A stretch of 64,000 bases of DNA from CAVQEK01 sp963711495 (GCA_963711495.1 CAVQEK010000003.1:372001-436000), one strand, 5' to 3'; positions 26,466-35,593 are shown, numbered from the stretch's first letter. Numbers and translations: made by a program. Notes: generated by a model not told the origin, from the letters alone.

Positions 26466-28895
26466 TTACGTTAGATAATTTGTTGAATAGATGCGATTTC
26501 TGTGTTTGGTACGTACTCTGGAGTGATTATTCAAATGAACATCCATCGGACTGTTTGCAATAATGTATTGCCCGACCGTAAGTCGTGCCATCAAATAACT
26601 AACCGTTGATTCAGCGCCCTGATTAAGATTTATATTTGATTCCTCCAGCCCGTCGTAACAGCCACCGGTACAGGGGTTATAGATGATTTGATGTAACCGG
26701 TTGTTCCCTAAAAACCAATTAAATGCTGTTTCTATTTTCAAGCGGTAGTCGGCATCTTTAAATTCATCGTAAAATTTACTTAATGTCATGATGGTATAAG
26801 CAACATCAATGGGTTGTTCACCAAAATGACCAGCCTCCTGACCCTTTTGCAGCCAGTTTTTATTAGAGATGACTTCAATACCATTTTCATTAAAAATTTG
26901 CTCCAATAAAAAATTAAACGATGATAATGCAATGTCCCTGTATATTGTTTCTCCGGTTAATAACCAGGCATATAACATGGATTCAGGCACTATACTATTG
27001 GCATAGGTGAGATAACCTTCAAACCATTTCCAATTTTTGTCCGATTCATGTTTAAACATCTGGACTAAACGATTACTAAATATTTTTACCAGTGCCAGAT
27101 TTTGGGGAGAATTTATCACACGATGATAAAAGTATAACCCTTTAATCGCAAATGCCATTGCACGTGTAGAATGTACAGTAACCATATGTAGCAATGCTTT
27201 TTCCATTATGGTTTCCGCCTCTGATATGATTTCCGGAGGTAACAATCCTTTCAATGACACTAAAAATCCCAAGGCCCAGACAGCCCTTCCATTGGCATCA
27301 TCTAAATTAACAGCATAATTTTGATCGGTAAATTTGTTCTCCTGATCTACATAATTTAAAAAGTCTCCCGATGGTTGCTGACAATATTTTATAAAATGAA
27401 GGTATTGATGGATATAATGCAGATCGTCATTTTCTCCCGTTAATCGGTAGTGCATACACATGGCTATCAGCGCCCGGGCGTTATCATCCAAAGTATACCC
27501 GGTTTCTATATCGGGTTGATTGATTTTTGAAAACTGAACGATCCCGGTATGGGTAGTCATTTGTTTCAGGTGATTCAGGTTTAAAGGCGGAAGATTGTAT
27601 CGAATTGGGATTTTATCGCCGGCAATTTTTTCAAATAACATCACGTGCGCAATGGCAGCATTTTCCCAGGCTGTAGAGACTATTTTTTGTAAGGTATTGG
27701 TGCTGATATTCTTTCGAAATGGTTCATCATTGAGCAATCTGATTACGCCCTCTGATAATTGTTGTGCATTGCGAAAATCAAAAATAATTCCGGTATCGTC
27801 AGTCAATACTTCCCTGGCATGAGGTATGGGTGTGGAAATGATGGGGCAGGCACAACTCATAGCATAAGCAAAAGTTCCGCTAACTGCCTGGTTTGGATCG
27901 TTGGTGGTAAACAGGTAAATATCGGTAAGTTGTAAATATTCAAGCAGATCCGGCAATGCCAAAAAGCTGTTGATAAATTTTACATGGTCGGTTAGCTTAT
28001 ACCGCCTTACCATAACTTCAAGACTTTCCCGGTACGCTTCTCCGTCTGTTTTCACGACTTCAGGATGTGTCTTGCCAATTACCAGAAATACCACATCAGG
28101 GCATTGTTTAACTATGGCCGGCAATGCTTTTAAGGTGGTTTCAATACTCTTTCCTGCACTTAACAGGCCGAAGGTAGTAAGGACTTTCCGGTCTTTTAAC
28201 CCATGTTTATTTTTCAGGAATTCCTTACTTAAATGAAGCACCAAATGGGTGCCATGTGGTATTACCGATATCTTTTCTTCTTGCAAATCGTAATCATGTG
28301 TTAGAATTCCGGCTGAATTATGAGTCATAACGACGATCGATGCGCATGCTGCTGCAATATTTCTAATTTCCGATTTTAATACTTTATCAGGATGTGGAAG
28401 TACGGTATGAAACACAATAACAACCGGCTTTATCAGGGCGTTAATAAATTGCAGAAATGGTCCTTCCTGCGCTTTAAAAAAACCAAACTCATGCTGTATC
28501 AATACAATTTTAATGTGTCTGTCCTGATTTATTGCCAGGGCTAACTTGTAATAGTCCAGAGCCATTGAAGTGTCAAGGGTGAATTTTACTTCATCAGTGT
28601 AATTGTAGCCCAGGTCTCCAGACTCCAGTGCACAAACCTTCATAGATAAAGAATTGCTGAACTTATTATTAAGCGCCTTGATCAAATCCTGTGAATAAGT
28701 TGCTATCCCGCATACCCTTGGGGGATATGAAGTGATAAACAAGATTTCAGCCAACTCTTTGGTGTAATCTTTTGTGACATTTCCTTTATATTCCATCGGA
28801 ATAACCATGGAACAGGCCATATTCTCCGGACCAAGCAATGCCTCATTGTGATTTCTACCATCTTCAATCTGCGTGGAAACATTTGTGCTTTTCAT
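26466..28895 (-). CDS. GT4-type glycosyltransferase with C-terminal alpha/alpha-toroid-like domain
   Basis: The 809-residue protein has an N-terminal glycosyltransferase part starting near residue 47 (AEILFITSYPPRVCGIATYSQDL). It contains the GT-B elements TTFGLLSAGKSIETTLKALPAI, ISVIPHGTH and AVSGTFAYAMSCACPIISTPIPHAREVL. From about residue 430 it changes to repeated helical pairs (TLDDNARALIAMCMHYRL, ANGRAVWALGFLVSL, AYTIMTLSKFYDEF), like a six-hairpin toroid. The GH130 gene lies directly upstream (52 bp). The pair probably synthesises or remodels a mannose-containing glycan, inferred from the GH130 partner. Confidence 0.8.
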   Translation of the reverse strand: MKSTNVSTQIEDGRNHNEALLGPENMACSMVIPMEYKGNVTKDYTKELAEILFITSYPPRVCGIATYSQDLIKALNNKFSNSLSMKVCALESGDLGYNYTDEVKFTLDTSMALDYYKLALAINQDRHIKIVLIQHEFGFFKAQEGPFLQFINALIKPVVIVFHTVLPHPDKVLKSEIRNIAAACASIVVMTHNSAGILTHDYDLQEEKISVIPHGTHLVLHLSKEFLKNKHGLKDRKVLTTFGLLSAGKSIETTLKALPAIVKQCPDVVFLVIGKTHPEVVKTDGEAYRESLEVMVRRYKLTDHVKFINSFLALPDLLEYLQLTDIYLFTTNDPNQAVSGTFAYAMSCACPIISTPIPHAREVLTDDTGIIFDFRNAQQLSEGVIRLLNDEPFRKNISTNTLQKIVSTAWENAAIAHVMLFEKIAGDKIPIRYNLPPLNLNHLKQMTTHTGIVQFSKINQPDIETGYTLDDNARALIAMCMHYRLTGENDDLHYIHQYLHFIKYCQQPSGDFLNYVDQENKFTDQNYAVNLDDANGRAVWALGFLVSLKGLLPPEIISEAETIMEKALLHMVTVHSTRAMAFAIKGLYFYHRVINSPQNLALVKIFSNRLVQMFKHESDKNWKWFEGYLTYANSIVPESMLYAWLLTGETIYRDIALSSFNFLLEQIFNENGIEVISNKNWLQKGQEAGHFGEQPIDVAYTIMTLSKFYDEFKDADYRLKIETAFNWFLGNNRLHQIIYNPCTGGCYDGLEESNINLNQGAESTVSYLMARLTVGQYIIANSPMDVHLNNHSRVRTKHRNRIYSTNYLT

Positions 28896-28947
28896 GTGCT
28901 TATAATTTTATTTAAGCGGCCATATGGACCTTAATGTGATTAAATAA

Positions 28948-30027
28948 TCATTCCCCTTTGTGGACTAATGAATCTTTATTGATGGATTTTTCATCATTTA
29001 TGGGATAAGTTAATAGTTCATCCACCAACTCTGATAAATTCACAGAAGCACAGGCAATAACTGAGTCAGCAGCGCCATAATATATAAATAAAGTTCCTCC
29101 AAATAGTGCTGTCCCGGTGGGGAAAACAACATTATTGACAGCTCCACTTAATTCCCATTTGTGTTCAGGAGAAAACAATGCATAAGGCAATTTTGCAATC
29201 ACTTTCAAAGGATTATTTAAATCCAGTAGGGCTGCACAGGCAGAATATACAAGTCCTTTATCCGTTTTTTCCACGCCGTGGTAAATCAGCAACCATCCTT
29301 GTTCTGTTTCAATGGGTGGACAACCACTACCTATATAGTTTGACTCATGTGCATACTCAGGATCCATCACGATATGGTCGTGCAAGTTGATAAAATAATA
29401 TTCCCAGAAACGTTTGGTAAGTTCTTCTAAATTCTTGATTGCTACCAGTTGGATGCCAGGGCGTATCCGGTGAAGGAACATCAATTGCCCTTTAATTCTT
29501 CGGGGGAAAAAGACGACATTCTTGTCCCATAATGTTATTTTTCTTTCAGGATCTGCTTCCTGGTAATAGAACTTATGATTGTGGTAATAATTTTCATTCA
29601 CTTTTCCGGCAGATTCCACCAGGAATACAAATTCTGAATAGGTGATGGGAGGAACAATGATTCCCTGTTTTTCAAAATGTTCCAGATCTTTCGAAGTTGC
29701 TAATGCACCCCGCGCATTTGTTCCATCAAAACCAGTGTAGCTCAGATAAAACAAGTCATCAATCTTCACCACTCGCGCATCTTCTACACCCTGTGACTCG
29801 AAGTCGAATTCCGGAACCATTAAAGGCTTTTCCCACCGTTCGGCAACATTCAGGGGGCCGTCTAACCTGCAATAGCCGATACTTGAATAATTACCATCCT
29901 GCACGGCCCGGTAAAAAAGGTGAACGCTGTCACCCTGGCGTATGACTGCCGGATTTAGGACACCTTGGTTTTCAAATCTCAAATCAGTACTTGTTAATAA
30001 TATGCCTTCTTTTTTTACTTGTATCAT
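28948..30027 (-). CDS. GH130 glycoside phosphorylase (mannoside type)
   Basis: The 359-residue five-bladed propeller-like protein has GH130 features: NPAVIRQGDSVHLFYRAVQDG near the N-terminus, GVEDARVVKIDDLFYLSYTGFDG (Asp/Glu region) and a later IGSGCPPIETEQGWLLIYHGVE. Known GH130 members phosphorolyse beta-mannosides, for example mannosyl-glucose or mannosyl-N-acetylglucosamine. The neighbouring glycosyltransferase ends the operon. The exact linkage is not readable from the sequence. Confidence 0.85.
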   Translation of the reverse strand: MIQVKKEGILLTSTDLRFENQGVLNPAVIRQGDSVHLFYRAVQDGNYSSIGYCRLDGPLNVAERWEKPLMVPEFDFESQGVEDARVVKIDDLFYLSYTGFDGTNARGALATSKDLEHFEKQGIIVPPITYSEFVFLVESAGKVNENYYHNHKFYYQEADPERKITLWDKNVVFFPRRIKGQLMFLHRIRPGIQLVAIKNLEELTKRFWEYYFINLHDHIVMDPEYAHESNYIGSGCPPIETEQGWLLIYHGVEKTDKGLVYSACAALLDLNNPLKVIAKLPYALFSPEHKWELSGAVNNVVFPTGTALFGGTLFIYYGAADSVIACASVNLSELVDELLTYPINDEKSINKDSLVHKGE

Positions 30028-30316
30028 GTTGATTTATTTATTACATGTTATAATGAGGTGTGGTAAATACCAATAAAAATCCTCCGGATTTTACGCGTTC
30101 GATATCTCATAATTTAGTTTTAATCATAGCTTTTTAGCAATCATTTGTAATGGCTAAAAATATAGCCAAAGGTTAACTACCTGAATTATCTCAATGCACC
30201 GTGTCATGAAACAGCAAAATTCTTTTGACCAAATCGTGAGACACTTCTATTAGGGATTGGTTCCATTTTTTCCCTATATTCGGCCTGGATGATATTATGA
30301 AAACCTCATTTGCCGG
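30028..30316. other. Intergenic leader of the GH130 gene
   Basis: About 290 bp of AT-rich sequence upstream of the GH130 gene and downstream of a cupin remnant. It should hold the GH130 promoter. I see no tandem-GTAAC motif and no clear terminator. Confidence 0.3.
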
Positions 30317-30702
30317 TCACCCGGAACCGGTTGAAAGGGTTGAAAGAAGCGCTGTTTCTTCCAGGGTTGTCAGGCTATACTTTATGTTTTCATGAATTGT
30401 CAGCAATTGACCTTTTTCAAGCGATACAGATTCTTTGGGTGTTTGAATCTTTACTTTTCCTTCAATAATCTGAAAGGCAATTGAACCATTTGACCGGGAC
30501 GATTTAATTACTGTACCTTAAAGCAACCTGGTGAGTATAATCTGCTTATCATGGCTTTTCACAAGCCTCACCACATTAAGTCCACCATTTTTTCCAGTAT
30601 GGCTATGTCTTATCTTTTCGATTAACGCTGGAAATCGAAAAGGCGCAATGAAACATTATATGGTTTGTTGTCTCTATCAAGAGACGGCCTGGATTTTAAC
30701 AT
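30317..30702 (-). pseudogene. Cupin-like small gene, broken by one frameshift and one stop
   Basis: From ATG 30702 the frame reads MLKSRPSLDRDNKPYNVSLRLFDF and then must shift to continue PALIEKIRHSHTGKNGGLNVVRLVKSH. It goes on DKQIILTRLL, an in-frame TAA, and then GTVIKSSRSNGSIAFQIIEGKVKIQTP with KGQLLTIHENIKYSL before the final TGA (30317-30319). The second half has the two-strand cupin pattern (SIAFQIIEGKVKI...GQLLTIHENI). The combined gene would be about 128 codons. Two independent defects make it a pseudogene, or a region with sequence errors. Confidence 0.6.
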
Positions 30703-30762
30703 TTCTGTTTGCAGGAAATTCATACATACTTTTGATGATGTTTAAACTAATTCGAAAAGATT

Positions 30763-31041
30763 TCAATTCGGCTTGGTTTTAATAGCTTTATCGCTTTCCT
30801 CTGATTTCACCTTCGCTTGATTTGGAAAATCGGAAATCTCCACTTTCACCAATTCCAATTTTTCGGAGATGTTGTCCAGAACGTCCGTGAGCCTTTTTTT
30901 TAACGAATTCCCATAGTCCTCTCCCTTTTTTGATATTTTCTTTCTGGTATCCGAACCTTTTTCTGGGGAAAATAAAACCCCAAACAATACACCAGCGGCG
31001 AGGCCAGTCATTATGCCTAAAAATACTTTTCCTGAAATCAT
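30763..31041 (-). CDS. YtxH-domain protein
   Basis: The 92-residue protein begins with a single membrane span with Gly/Ala packing (FLGIMTGLAAGVLFGVLFSPEKGSDTRKKIS), the classic start of YtxH/GvpP-like proteins, followed by a charged coiled-coil tail. It lies last in a run of minus-strand small genes: CsbD, lipoprotein, Lmo0937-type and YtxH. Its function in general stress response is inferred from the family. Confidence 0.85.
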   Translation of the reverse strand: MISGKVFLGIMTGLAAGVLFGVLFSPEKGSDTRKKISKKGEDYGNSLKKRLTDVLDNISEKLELVKVEISDFPNQAKVKSEESDKAIKTKPN

Positions 31042-31166
31042 AATTTTATTTTAAATAATTAACTCACTTTGAAAAGTCCGGGCCGAGGTCCCTTCTTGCT
31101 CGAAGCGTTAGCTATTTCGCAATGACTTTTCGCAGTGGGCTTAATGGTTATAATCAAGCGATGTGT

Positions 31167-31322
31167 TTAAAGGATGCTTCTCCCTTGAATAACTCTGAAT
31201 ATTATTGCAATAATTGCAATAACAAGAAGAATGTGTATGATACCTCCGGAACTATAGGCAAAAAATCCAATTGCCCATGCGATGACCAGAATTACAGCGA
31301 TTAAATAAAGTAGATTGCCCAT
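31167..31322 (-). CDS. Lmo0937-type small membrane protein
   Basis: The minus-strand frame from ATG 31322 gives 51 residues (MGNLLYLIAVILVIAWAIG... ending RVIQGRSIL). It has two hydrophobic spans around a SSGG turn, the exact pattern of Lmo0937/DUF5670 proteins. It is too short for many gene finders. It lies 24 bp downstream of the coiled-coil lipoprotein and 125 bp upstream of YtxH, all on one strand, probably co-transcribed from promoter site A. It is a paralogue of the gene at 2397-2588. Confidence 0.85.
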   Translation of the reverse strand: MGNLLYLIAVILVIAWAIGFFAYSSGGIIHILLVIAIIAIIFRVIQGRSIL

Positions 31323-31346
31323 GATATTTGATTTTTAGTTTTCAAA

Positions 31347-31799
31347 CTATTTTACGTTGTTCACTGCTATATCACTAAATGCTTTACCAAGCTCATTCAT
31401 GTCATGGTTGAATTCCGAATTGAATGTTTCCCAACTGTCATTTCCAGTTTCTTTATAATCCTCAAGCTTCTTTTTCAAATCGCTGTTTCGTTGCTCTAAC
31501 AATGCCAATTTCTGTTCATAAGCGGCCCTGTCTTCCCTTTTTTGCGCATCAACCTTCATCTTCAACTTAGCCATACTTTCCTCATTAGCTTTGATTTTTT
31601 TTGCATATAAGTTTTTGTATTGCTGAATAGAATCATTCAAGTCCTGATTTAAATCTTGTTTGACCTCAAGCACATTATTTTTTGCCTCCTTAAAATTGTC
31701 CTGGGTAGTTTCTTTCTGTTTATCCATCCATTGACAACCTGTTAACATTGTTCCTACCATAAACGCCGTTATAGTCAGGATAAAAACTGAATTTTTCAT
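31347..31799 (-). CDS. Coiled-coil lipoprotein
   Basis: The 150-residue protein has a lipoprotein signal with lipobox LTGC, then a nearly continuous helical segment (about residues 25-120) rich in Lys, Glu, Gln and Asn. The final part ends NELGKAFSDIAVNNVK. I recognise no named family. Its position between CsbD and Lmo0937-type genes suggests a role in envelope stress. Lipidation would anchor it on the periplasmic side. Confidence 0.72.
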   Translation of the reverse strand: MKNSVFILTITAFMVGTMLTGCQWMDKQKETTQDNFKEAKNNVLEVKQDLNQDLNDSIQQYKNLYAKKIKANEESMAKLKMKVDAQKREDRAAYEQKLALLEQRNSDLKKKLEDYKETGNDSWETFNSEFNHDMNELGKAFSDIAVNNVK

Positions 31800-31898
31800 T
31801 TTTAATATTATTTAAAGGGTTTATATTTTTGATTGATTAAAAAAGCTACCGTTTCGAGAGAAAGTCTTATGATGGCAACTTTTACGGCATGACATGAC

Positions 31899-32084
31899 TT
31901 AGAGCGATGTCAATATCTTGTGTAACTCCTCTTTTGATTTACCCAATTTTATTTGAAGTTTTCCCAACATCTCATCTCTCTTGCCTTCTTCAAACATCAG
32001 GTCATCGTCCGTTAAAACGGCAAATTTTTGTTTGAGCTTACCTTTTTGTTCTTTCCAGGTTCCTTTTGCTTCTGTGGTGTTCAT
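31899..32084 (-). CDS. CsbD-family stress protein
   Basis: The 61-residue hydrophilic protein starts MNTTEAKGTWKEQKGKLKQKF and has DEMLGKLQIKLGKSKEELHKIL at the end, a CsbD-like pattern. CsbD proteins are small cytoplasmic general-stress proteins of unknown biochemistry. It is the first gene after promoter site A and the probable head of the CsbD-lipoprotein-Lmo0937-YtxH transcript. A divergent relative lies at 38153-38383. Confidence 0.85.
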   Translation of the reverse strand: MNTTEAKGTWKEQKGKLKQKFAVLTDDDLMFEEGKRDEMLGKLQIKLGKSKEELHKILTSL

Positions 32085-32116
32085 TTTTTTATTTTTATTT
32101 GTAAATAATTTTTTTA

Positions 32117-32188
32117 CTATACAAAGGTGGCCTACTTAACACCCTTAAGTGTTACACATCATTGAGAATAAGTTACATCATTCACATA
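32117..32188 (-). promoter_or_regulatory. Tandem-GTAAC promoter site A
   Basis: In gene orientation it reads TATGTGAATGATGTAACTT, ATGTGTAACACTT 21 bp later and CTTTGTATAG 30 bp after the second box. It is one of the best matches and lies 32 bp before the CsbD start. Confidence 0.7.
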
Positions 32189-32391
32189 TTGACTTCACGT
32201 TATCAATGATACCAGTTTTTGTATCAGATGATATTTATCTTAATGGAATGCTACTCCCACCGTGAAAAAATCAAAGGAGACATGTGATAAATGGATTGTG
32301 AAATACCAGTTGTAACGAATTGTGATTACACTTGATGGTTTATGATGCACCACGGTTTCTGATAAAATCGAAGGGGAAGTGAAACTAAAAT

Positions 32392-32424
32392 TAGCCCTGC
32401 CTTTTTGATGTTTCAGCAGGGCTA
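32392..32424 (-). terminator. Terminator of the PepSY-like gene
   Basis: A 9-bp stem (TAGCCCTGC and its complement) with a 15-nt loop lies about 40 bp beyond the stop of the PepSY-like gene at 32465. On the minus strand the stem is followed by a T-rich stretch. Confidence 0.65.
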
Positions 32425-32464
32425 TCAATTAACATATAGTAATTATCCTGTCAGACGCTGCGGT

Positions 32465-32893
32465 CTAATTTTCCTCTGACCTCAAAAAGTTGCCTTCAGA
32501 ATCAAAGAATAAATTCGTTCCTTTGATTGCTGTTTCAAATGTTACGGTGCCATCAGTGTCAGTGATTTTAGACGCTTCTTTTACCTCATCTTCATTATAG
32601 TTTTTCTGTACATACACCATCACAGAGGCAGGAAGTGCAGACACTACAATTTCCTCGTCTTTTCCAATAAGCATTCCTGAAACATCATAGGTAACTGATT
32701 TGTTCAAGTCGTTCTCGCCATACGCTGCTGCATAGTTATTTCCATCTTTGCTCCAATCAACATCTTTAATGGTTGGGTAACCATGGTAAAATGCATCGGT
32801 AACGATTACCGGGACATCCTTTACGTTCATTTTCTGTGCTTGTGCCTGGGTAATGAAACCGACAATCGCGATTAATAGAATAAGCTTTTTCAT
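32465..32893 (-). CDS. Secreted PepSY-like (DUF2874-type) protein
   Basis: The 142-residue protein has a signal peptide (MKKLILLIAIVGFITQAQAQ). The mature part has the PepSY-like pattern of Bacteroidota: VIVTDAFYHGYPTIKDVDWSKDGNNYAAAY followed by a second copy ending FFDSEGNFLRSEEN. These are periplasmic proteins of unknown function. It stands alone between a promoter-like site (B) and a terminator, so it is probably a single-gene unit. Confidence 0.82.
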   Translation of the reverse strand: MKKLILLIAIVGFITQAQAQKMNVKDVPVIVTDAFYHGYPTIKDVDWSKDGNNYAAAYGENDLNKSVTYDVSGMLIGKDEEIVVSALPASVMVYVQKNYNEDEVKEASKITDTDGTVTFETAIKGTNLFFDSEGNFLRSEEN

Positions 32894-32926
32894 TTTCTTT
32901 AATTTTTATTTGTGAATAAATTATCA

Positions 32927-32998
32927 CGATACAAAGCTGAGTCCATTAATTTCGGGAACTATTACACATGGTTGGAATTAAGTTACATCATTCACACA
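32927..32998 (-). promoter_or_regulatory. Tandem-GTAAC promoter site B
   Basis: In gene orientation it reads TGTGTGAATGATGTAACTT, ATGTGTAATAG 21 bp later and CTTTGTATCG 30 bp beyond. It ends 33 bp before the PepSY-like gene start. Confidence 0.7.
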
Positions 32999-33217
32999 TT
33001 TAACCTCAACAGGCCTGGGAAGTCCATGCTTTTGCTTTCTATCGGTTGACGTATTCCCTGATGGTCAACATTATTCTGAAACGTCCTTTGTATATCAAAA
33101 TGTTTAAGGTAGATGCGAAGAAAATGATTGGCATTCGGGAATCCGTTCAGATTGGTTTTTTACTGGATAAGATCTCAGCCCTGTCATCAATAGTTTTAAT
33201 AAAAGGGCTGTTGAGAA

Positions 33218-33379
33218 TTATTTTTTTAATTCAGGCTTTAACCGTATTAAATGAAATCGCACTAATGTTGCCCATTGTTTTTTTATCGTGGTTTTGATAA
33301 AAACAGAATCAGGATTATTTTCCATAATCTCGATGATCGTTTCGGTTCGGTTTGTTTTAAATTTGGCGATCTCTTTCAT
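33218..33379 (-). CDS. Small basic protein (53 residues), unknown
   Basis: From ATG 33379 the minus strand encodes MKEIAKFKTNRTETIIEIM... ending LKPELKK, 53 residues, strongly basic at the C-terminal half. It has the same ATC-ATG leader as its neighbours, and promoter-like site C ends 34 bp upstream, so it is likely to be transcribed. I recognise no family. The last third may be a shifted reading frame, because another frame there reads MGNISAISFNTVKA. Confidence 0.45.
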   Translation of the reverse strand: MKEIAKFKTNRTETIIEIMENNPDSVFIKTTIKKQWATLVRFHLIRLKPELKK

Positions 33380-33413
33380 GATTTTTTTGATATGGATGCG
33401 TATTAAATTTCAT

Positions 33414-33484
33414 ATGTCCAAATTGGGCGAACAGGGGCTCGTAATTGTTACAGATTTGCAGGAATAAGTTGCATCATTCACAGA
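33414..33484 (-). promoter_or_regulatory. Tandem-GTAAC promoter site C
   Basis: In gene orientation it reads TCTGTGAATGATGCAACTT, CTGTAACAA 21 bp later and ATTTGGACAT 29 bp beyond. It ends 34 bp before a 53-codon ORF. Confidence 0.55.
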
Positions 33485-33839
33485 TTCAGGTTTGACAGAG
33501 TATCATTTTTTGAGAAAAGGGATGGTGCAACTCAGATTAATACCTGGTAAACATGCCATTGCCATACTTTGACAATTCCAATTGCAAAGCTGTATTACTT
33601 CACCGATAATTTTCAATGTTTAAGCACAGTGAAATTTTCAAACACCCATAAGTATGTTTGACATACCATCAGAAACCCCGTCATTCTTGGAATGTGATCA
33701 CTCAGGTTTGTGCGAAAATGTGAGAATCCTGTAAACTAATATGATATTTATATAATTGATTATATTAGAAATCATGACAAATTACGGGCAATAAAAACCG
33801 GTTAAAACCTCCATAAATCGGTTACGTAAGATGACCAGT
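33485..33839. other. Intergenic region without a supported gene
   Basis: About 355 bp with no coding signal I can support on either strand. It separates promoter site C from a frameshifted plus-strand remnant. Confidence 0.3.
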
Positions 33840-34108
33840 AAGATCGTAAAAACGAAAATTATAGATGACATTTGGGTGCAAAAGAAACTGACAAATGAAA
33901 TATTGTCAGTTCCGATGATCATTCAAAAAAATTTCCGGAACGCTACGAACTTTTGGGTGAAACACCTTTGTTTCTTTCCAATCAAATAAATGATATCGGT
34001 TCATCTGACTTTCAACGATACCTTGAATCCCTCAAAATGCAATTGGCGGCATTTGAAAAATTTAATAAAGAGATATTTCAAATCAGTAAACAGATTCGGA
34101 TAAGCTAA
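33831..34108 (+). pseudogene. Frameshifted plus-strand remnant of an unknown small gene
   Basis: From ATG 33831 the frame reads MTSKIVKTKIIDDIWVQKK and so on. After an A7 run near 33926-33933, good coding sequence continues in another frame: FPERYELLGETPLFLSNQINDIG, then FQRYLESLKMQLAAFEKFNKEIFQ and ISKQIRIS, ending at TAA. The combined product would be about 90 residues, helical and polar. I do not recognise the family. It lies just upstream of the convergent histidine kinase gene. Confidence 0.45.
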
Positions 34109-34200
34109 TGGTATCATAGAAAACCTGACCATCCCGGACGATTTACCTGTTGTTTCAAAATTAATATGACAGTAGTATCGTTCAATAGATAGCGTCATTT

Positions 34201-35343
34201 CTAGTCTGTTTTATTTAGTCTCATACCGGAAGTTATAGAATTCGGTATTTTCACAACAAAAGCGGTCCCCCGGTTGATTTTGGACTCCATAAATATTTGC
34301 CCGCCTAATTGTACCGTGAGTTGCTTCACGATTGACAGGCCTATACCGTGTCCCTCCTGCGGGGAATTTTTATCCCTCACCCCGATCATGAAAACCTTGT
34401 CAGACAATTCTTTTTTAATACCTAGTCCATTATCAGAAACAGTGATGACTATTCCTTGGGGAGCATCTGTAACCATTATAATTACAACATGACCAGAATT
34501 GTCTTGTTTTTTATATTTAACAGCGTTTTCGATCAGATTTTGCATAATGGAATAAATAGCATTGTAATCTGAAATAAATGGATTCTTATAATTTATATGG
34601 ATCTCAAATGCTATGTCTGAAAAGCCATCCATATGTTTCAGGGAGGACATTATTTCCTTTAATATTCCATTAAAGTCGATCTGGCTTACATTGGATTTGT
34701 CATCACTATGGACTCGGTGCATGGTTTCTTTAATCCGGGTCAACAGAAGTTGACGGGATTTTTCAATGAGCCTTAAATAATTTTTCACAGTATCGTTTTG
34801 TATTTCAGGAGCCGCGATCTCCAAAAAACATTGAATGGAATTTAGTGGTTCTTTTAAACCCTCTGCCAGCATCTCCAGATCAGTAAATCCGGAATTATTC
34901 GAATTCTTTTCGCGCCAAACCCGATTTAACACATTCCAAATAACATTTAATAGGGTTCCTTTAGTATTTTCTAAAAAAAACGTTCTTTTTGTTCGACCCC
35001 AAAAGCCTGTAGCACCGAAATTGTTTTCGTTTTGGAATACCGGGCTATTACCCTCAAAAGCCTGATGTTGCTTAGACAATACAATTGAAGTATCAATTCC
35101 GGAAATACTGATATTGTTTAAAAAATCATTTATCCTGGAAAAAATCAATTGACGATATTGCTCAATTTGATAAAAATACTGTTTGTCGTCCTCATTCTGA
35201 ACTTCGAGGGTAGCGATATGCAATAAGCCTTTAATGGAATTCAACGGGCCTTTCAGATCATGGGCGAGCTTTGCTGAATCGAAGATTTGTGACCCATCTC
35301 TTTTTGCTGGCTGTTCAGTCAGCCGTTGTTCCGTTGAATTCAT
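34201..35343 (-). CDS. Cytoplasmic sensor histidine kinase with duplicated dimerisation domain
   Basis: The 380-residue protein lacks membrane spans. It has two DHp-like segments: AKLAHDLKGPLNSI with phosphoacceptor His28, and a second copy LAEGLKEPLNSI (near residue 161) where His is replaced by Glu. The C-terminal ATPase part has the N-box NLIENAVKYK, G1 DNGLGI and G2 GHGIGLSIV. No sensor domain and no adjacent response regulator are visible, so it may be an orphan kinase. Which DHp copy pairs with the ATPase domain cannot be decided here, but the intact His is in the distal one. Confidence 0.82.
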   Translation of the reverse strand: MNSTEQRLTEQPAKRDGSQIFDSAKLAHDLKGPLNSIKGLLHIATLEVQNEDDKQYFYQIEQYRQLIFSRINDFLNNISISGIDTSIVLSKQHQAFEGNSPVFQNENNFGATGFWGRTKRTFFLENTKGTLLNVIWNVLNRVWREKNSNNSGFTDLEMLAEGLKEPLNSIQCFLEIAAPEIQNDTVKNYLRLIEKSRQLLLTRIKETMHRVHSDDKSNVSQIDFNGILKEIMSSLKHMDGFSDIAFEIHINYKNPFISDYNAIYSIMQNLIENAVKYKKQDNSGHVVIIMVTDAPQGIVITVSDNGLGIKKELSDKVFMIGVRDKNSPQEGHGIGLSIVKQLTVQLGGQIFMESKINRGTAFVVKIPNSITSGMRLNKTD

Positions 35344-35593
35344 AATTAATGCTGTTTTTGAGAAAACCTGTGAAGGGATAGTGTCAATGCTAACCAGCTT
35401 TCATGGATCCATTTTAACCTACTATGGAGATGCCGGTCCAAAGTCCGATCAACACCTTTCTTTAATTCATTGAATTTTTATTCGTTTTCGATGAATAGCG
35501 TATTCTCACGCCTGTATATGAAATCCTGTATTCTTTGCAGGAAACCAGATAATATGTACCTGTTTCTTTGTCGTTGAAAATTTTCTCAAAAGA

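Noticed and set aside
32240..32428. 62-codon minus-strand ORF ending in TVGVAFH, resembling a barrel C-terminus
   Set aside because: It overlaps the terminator of the PepSY-like gene and has no signal peptide.
35390..35480. Minus-strand open stretch reading ELKKGVDRTLDRHLHSRLKW
   Set aside because: No start codon, no promoter and no family; too short to support.
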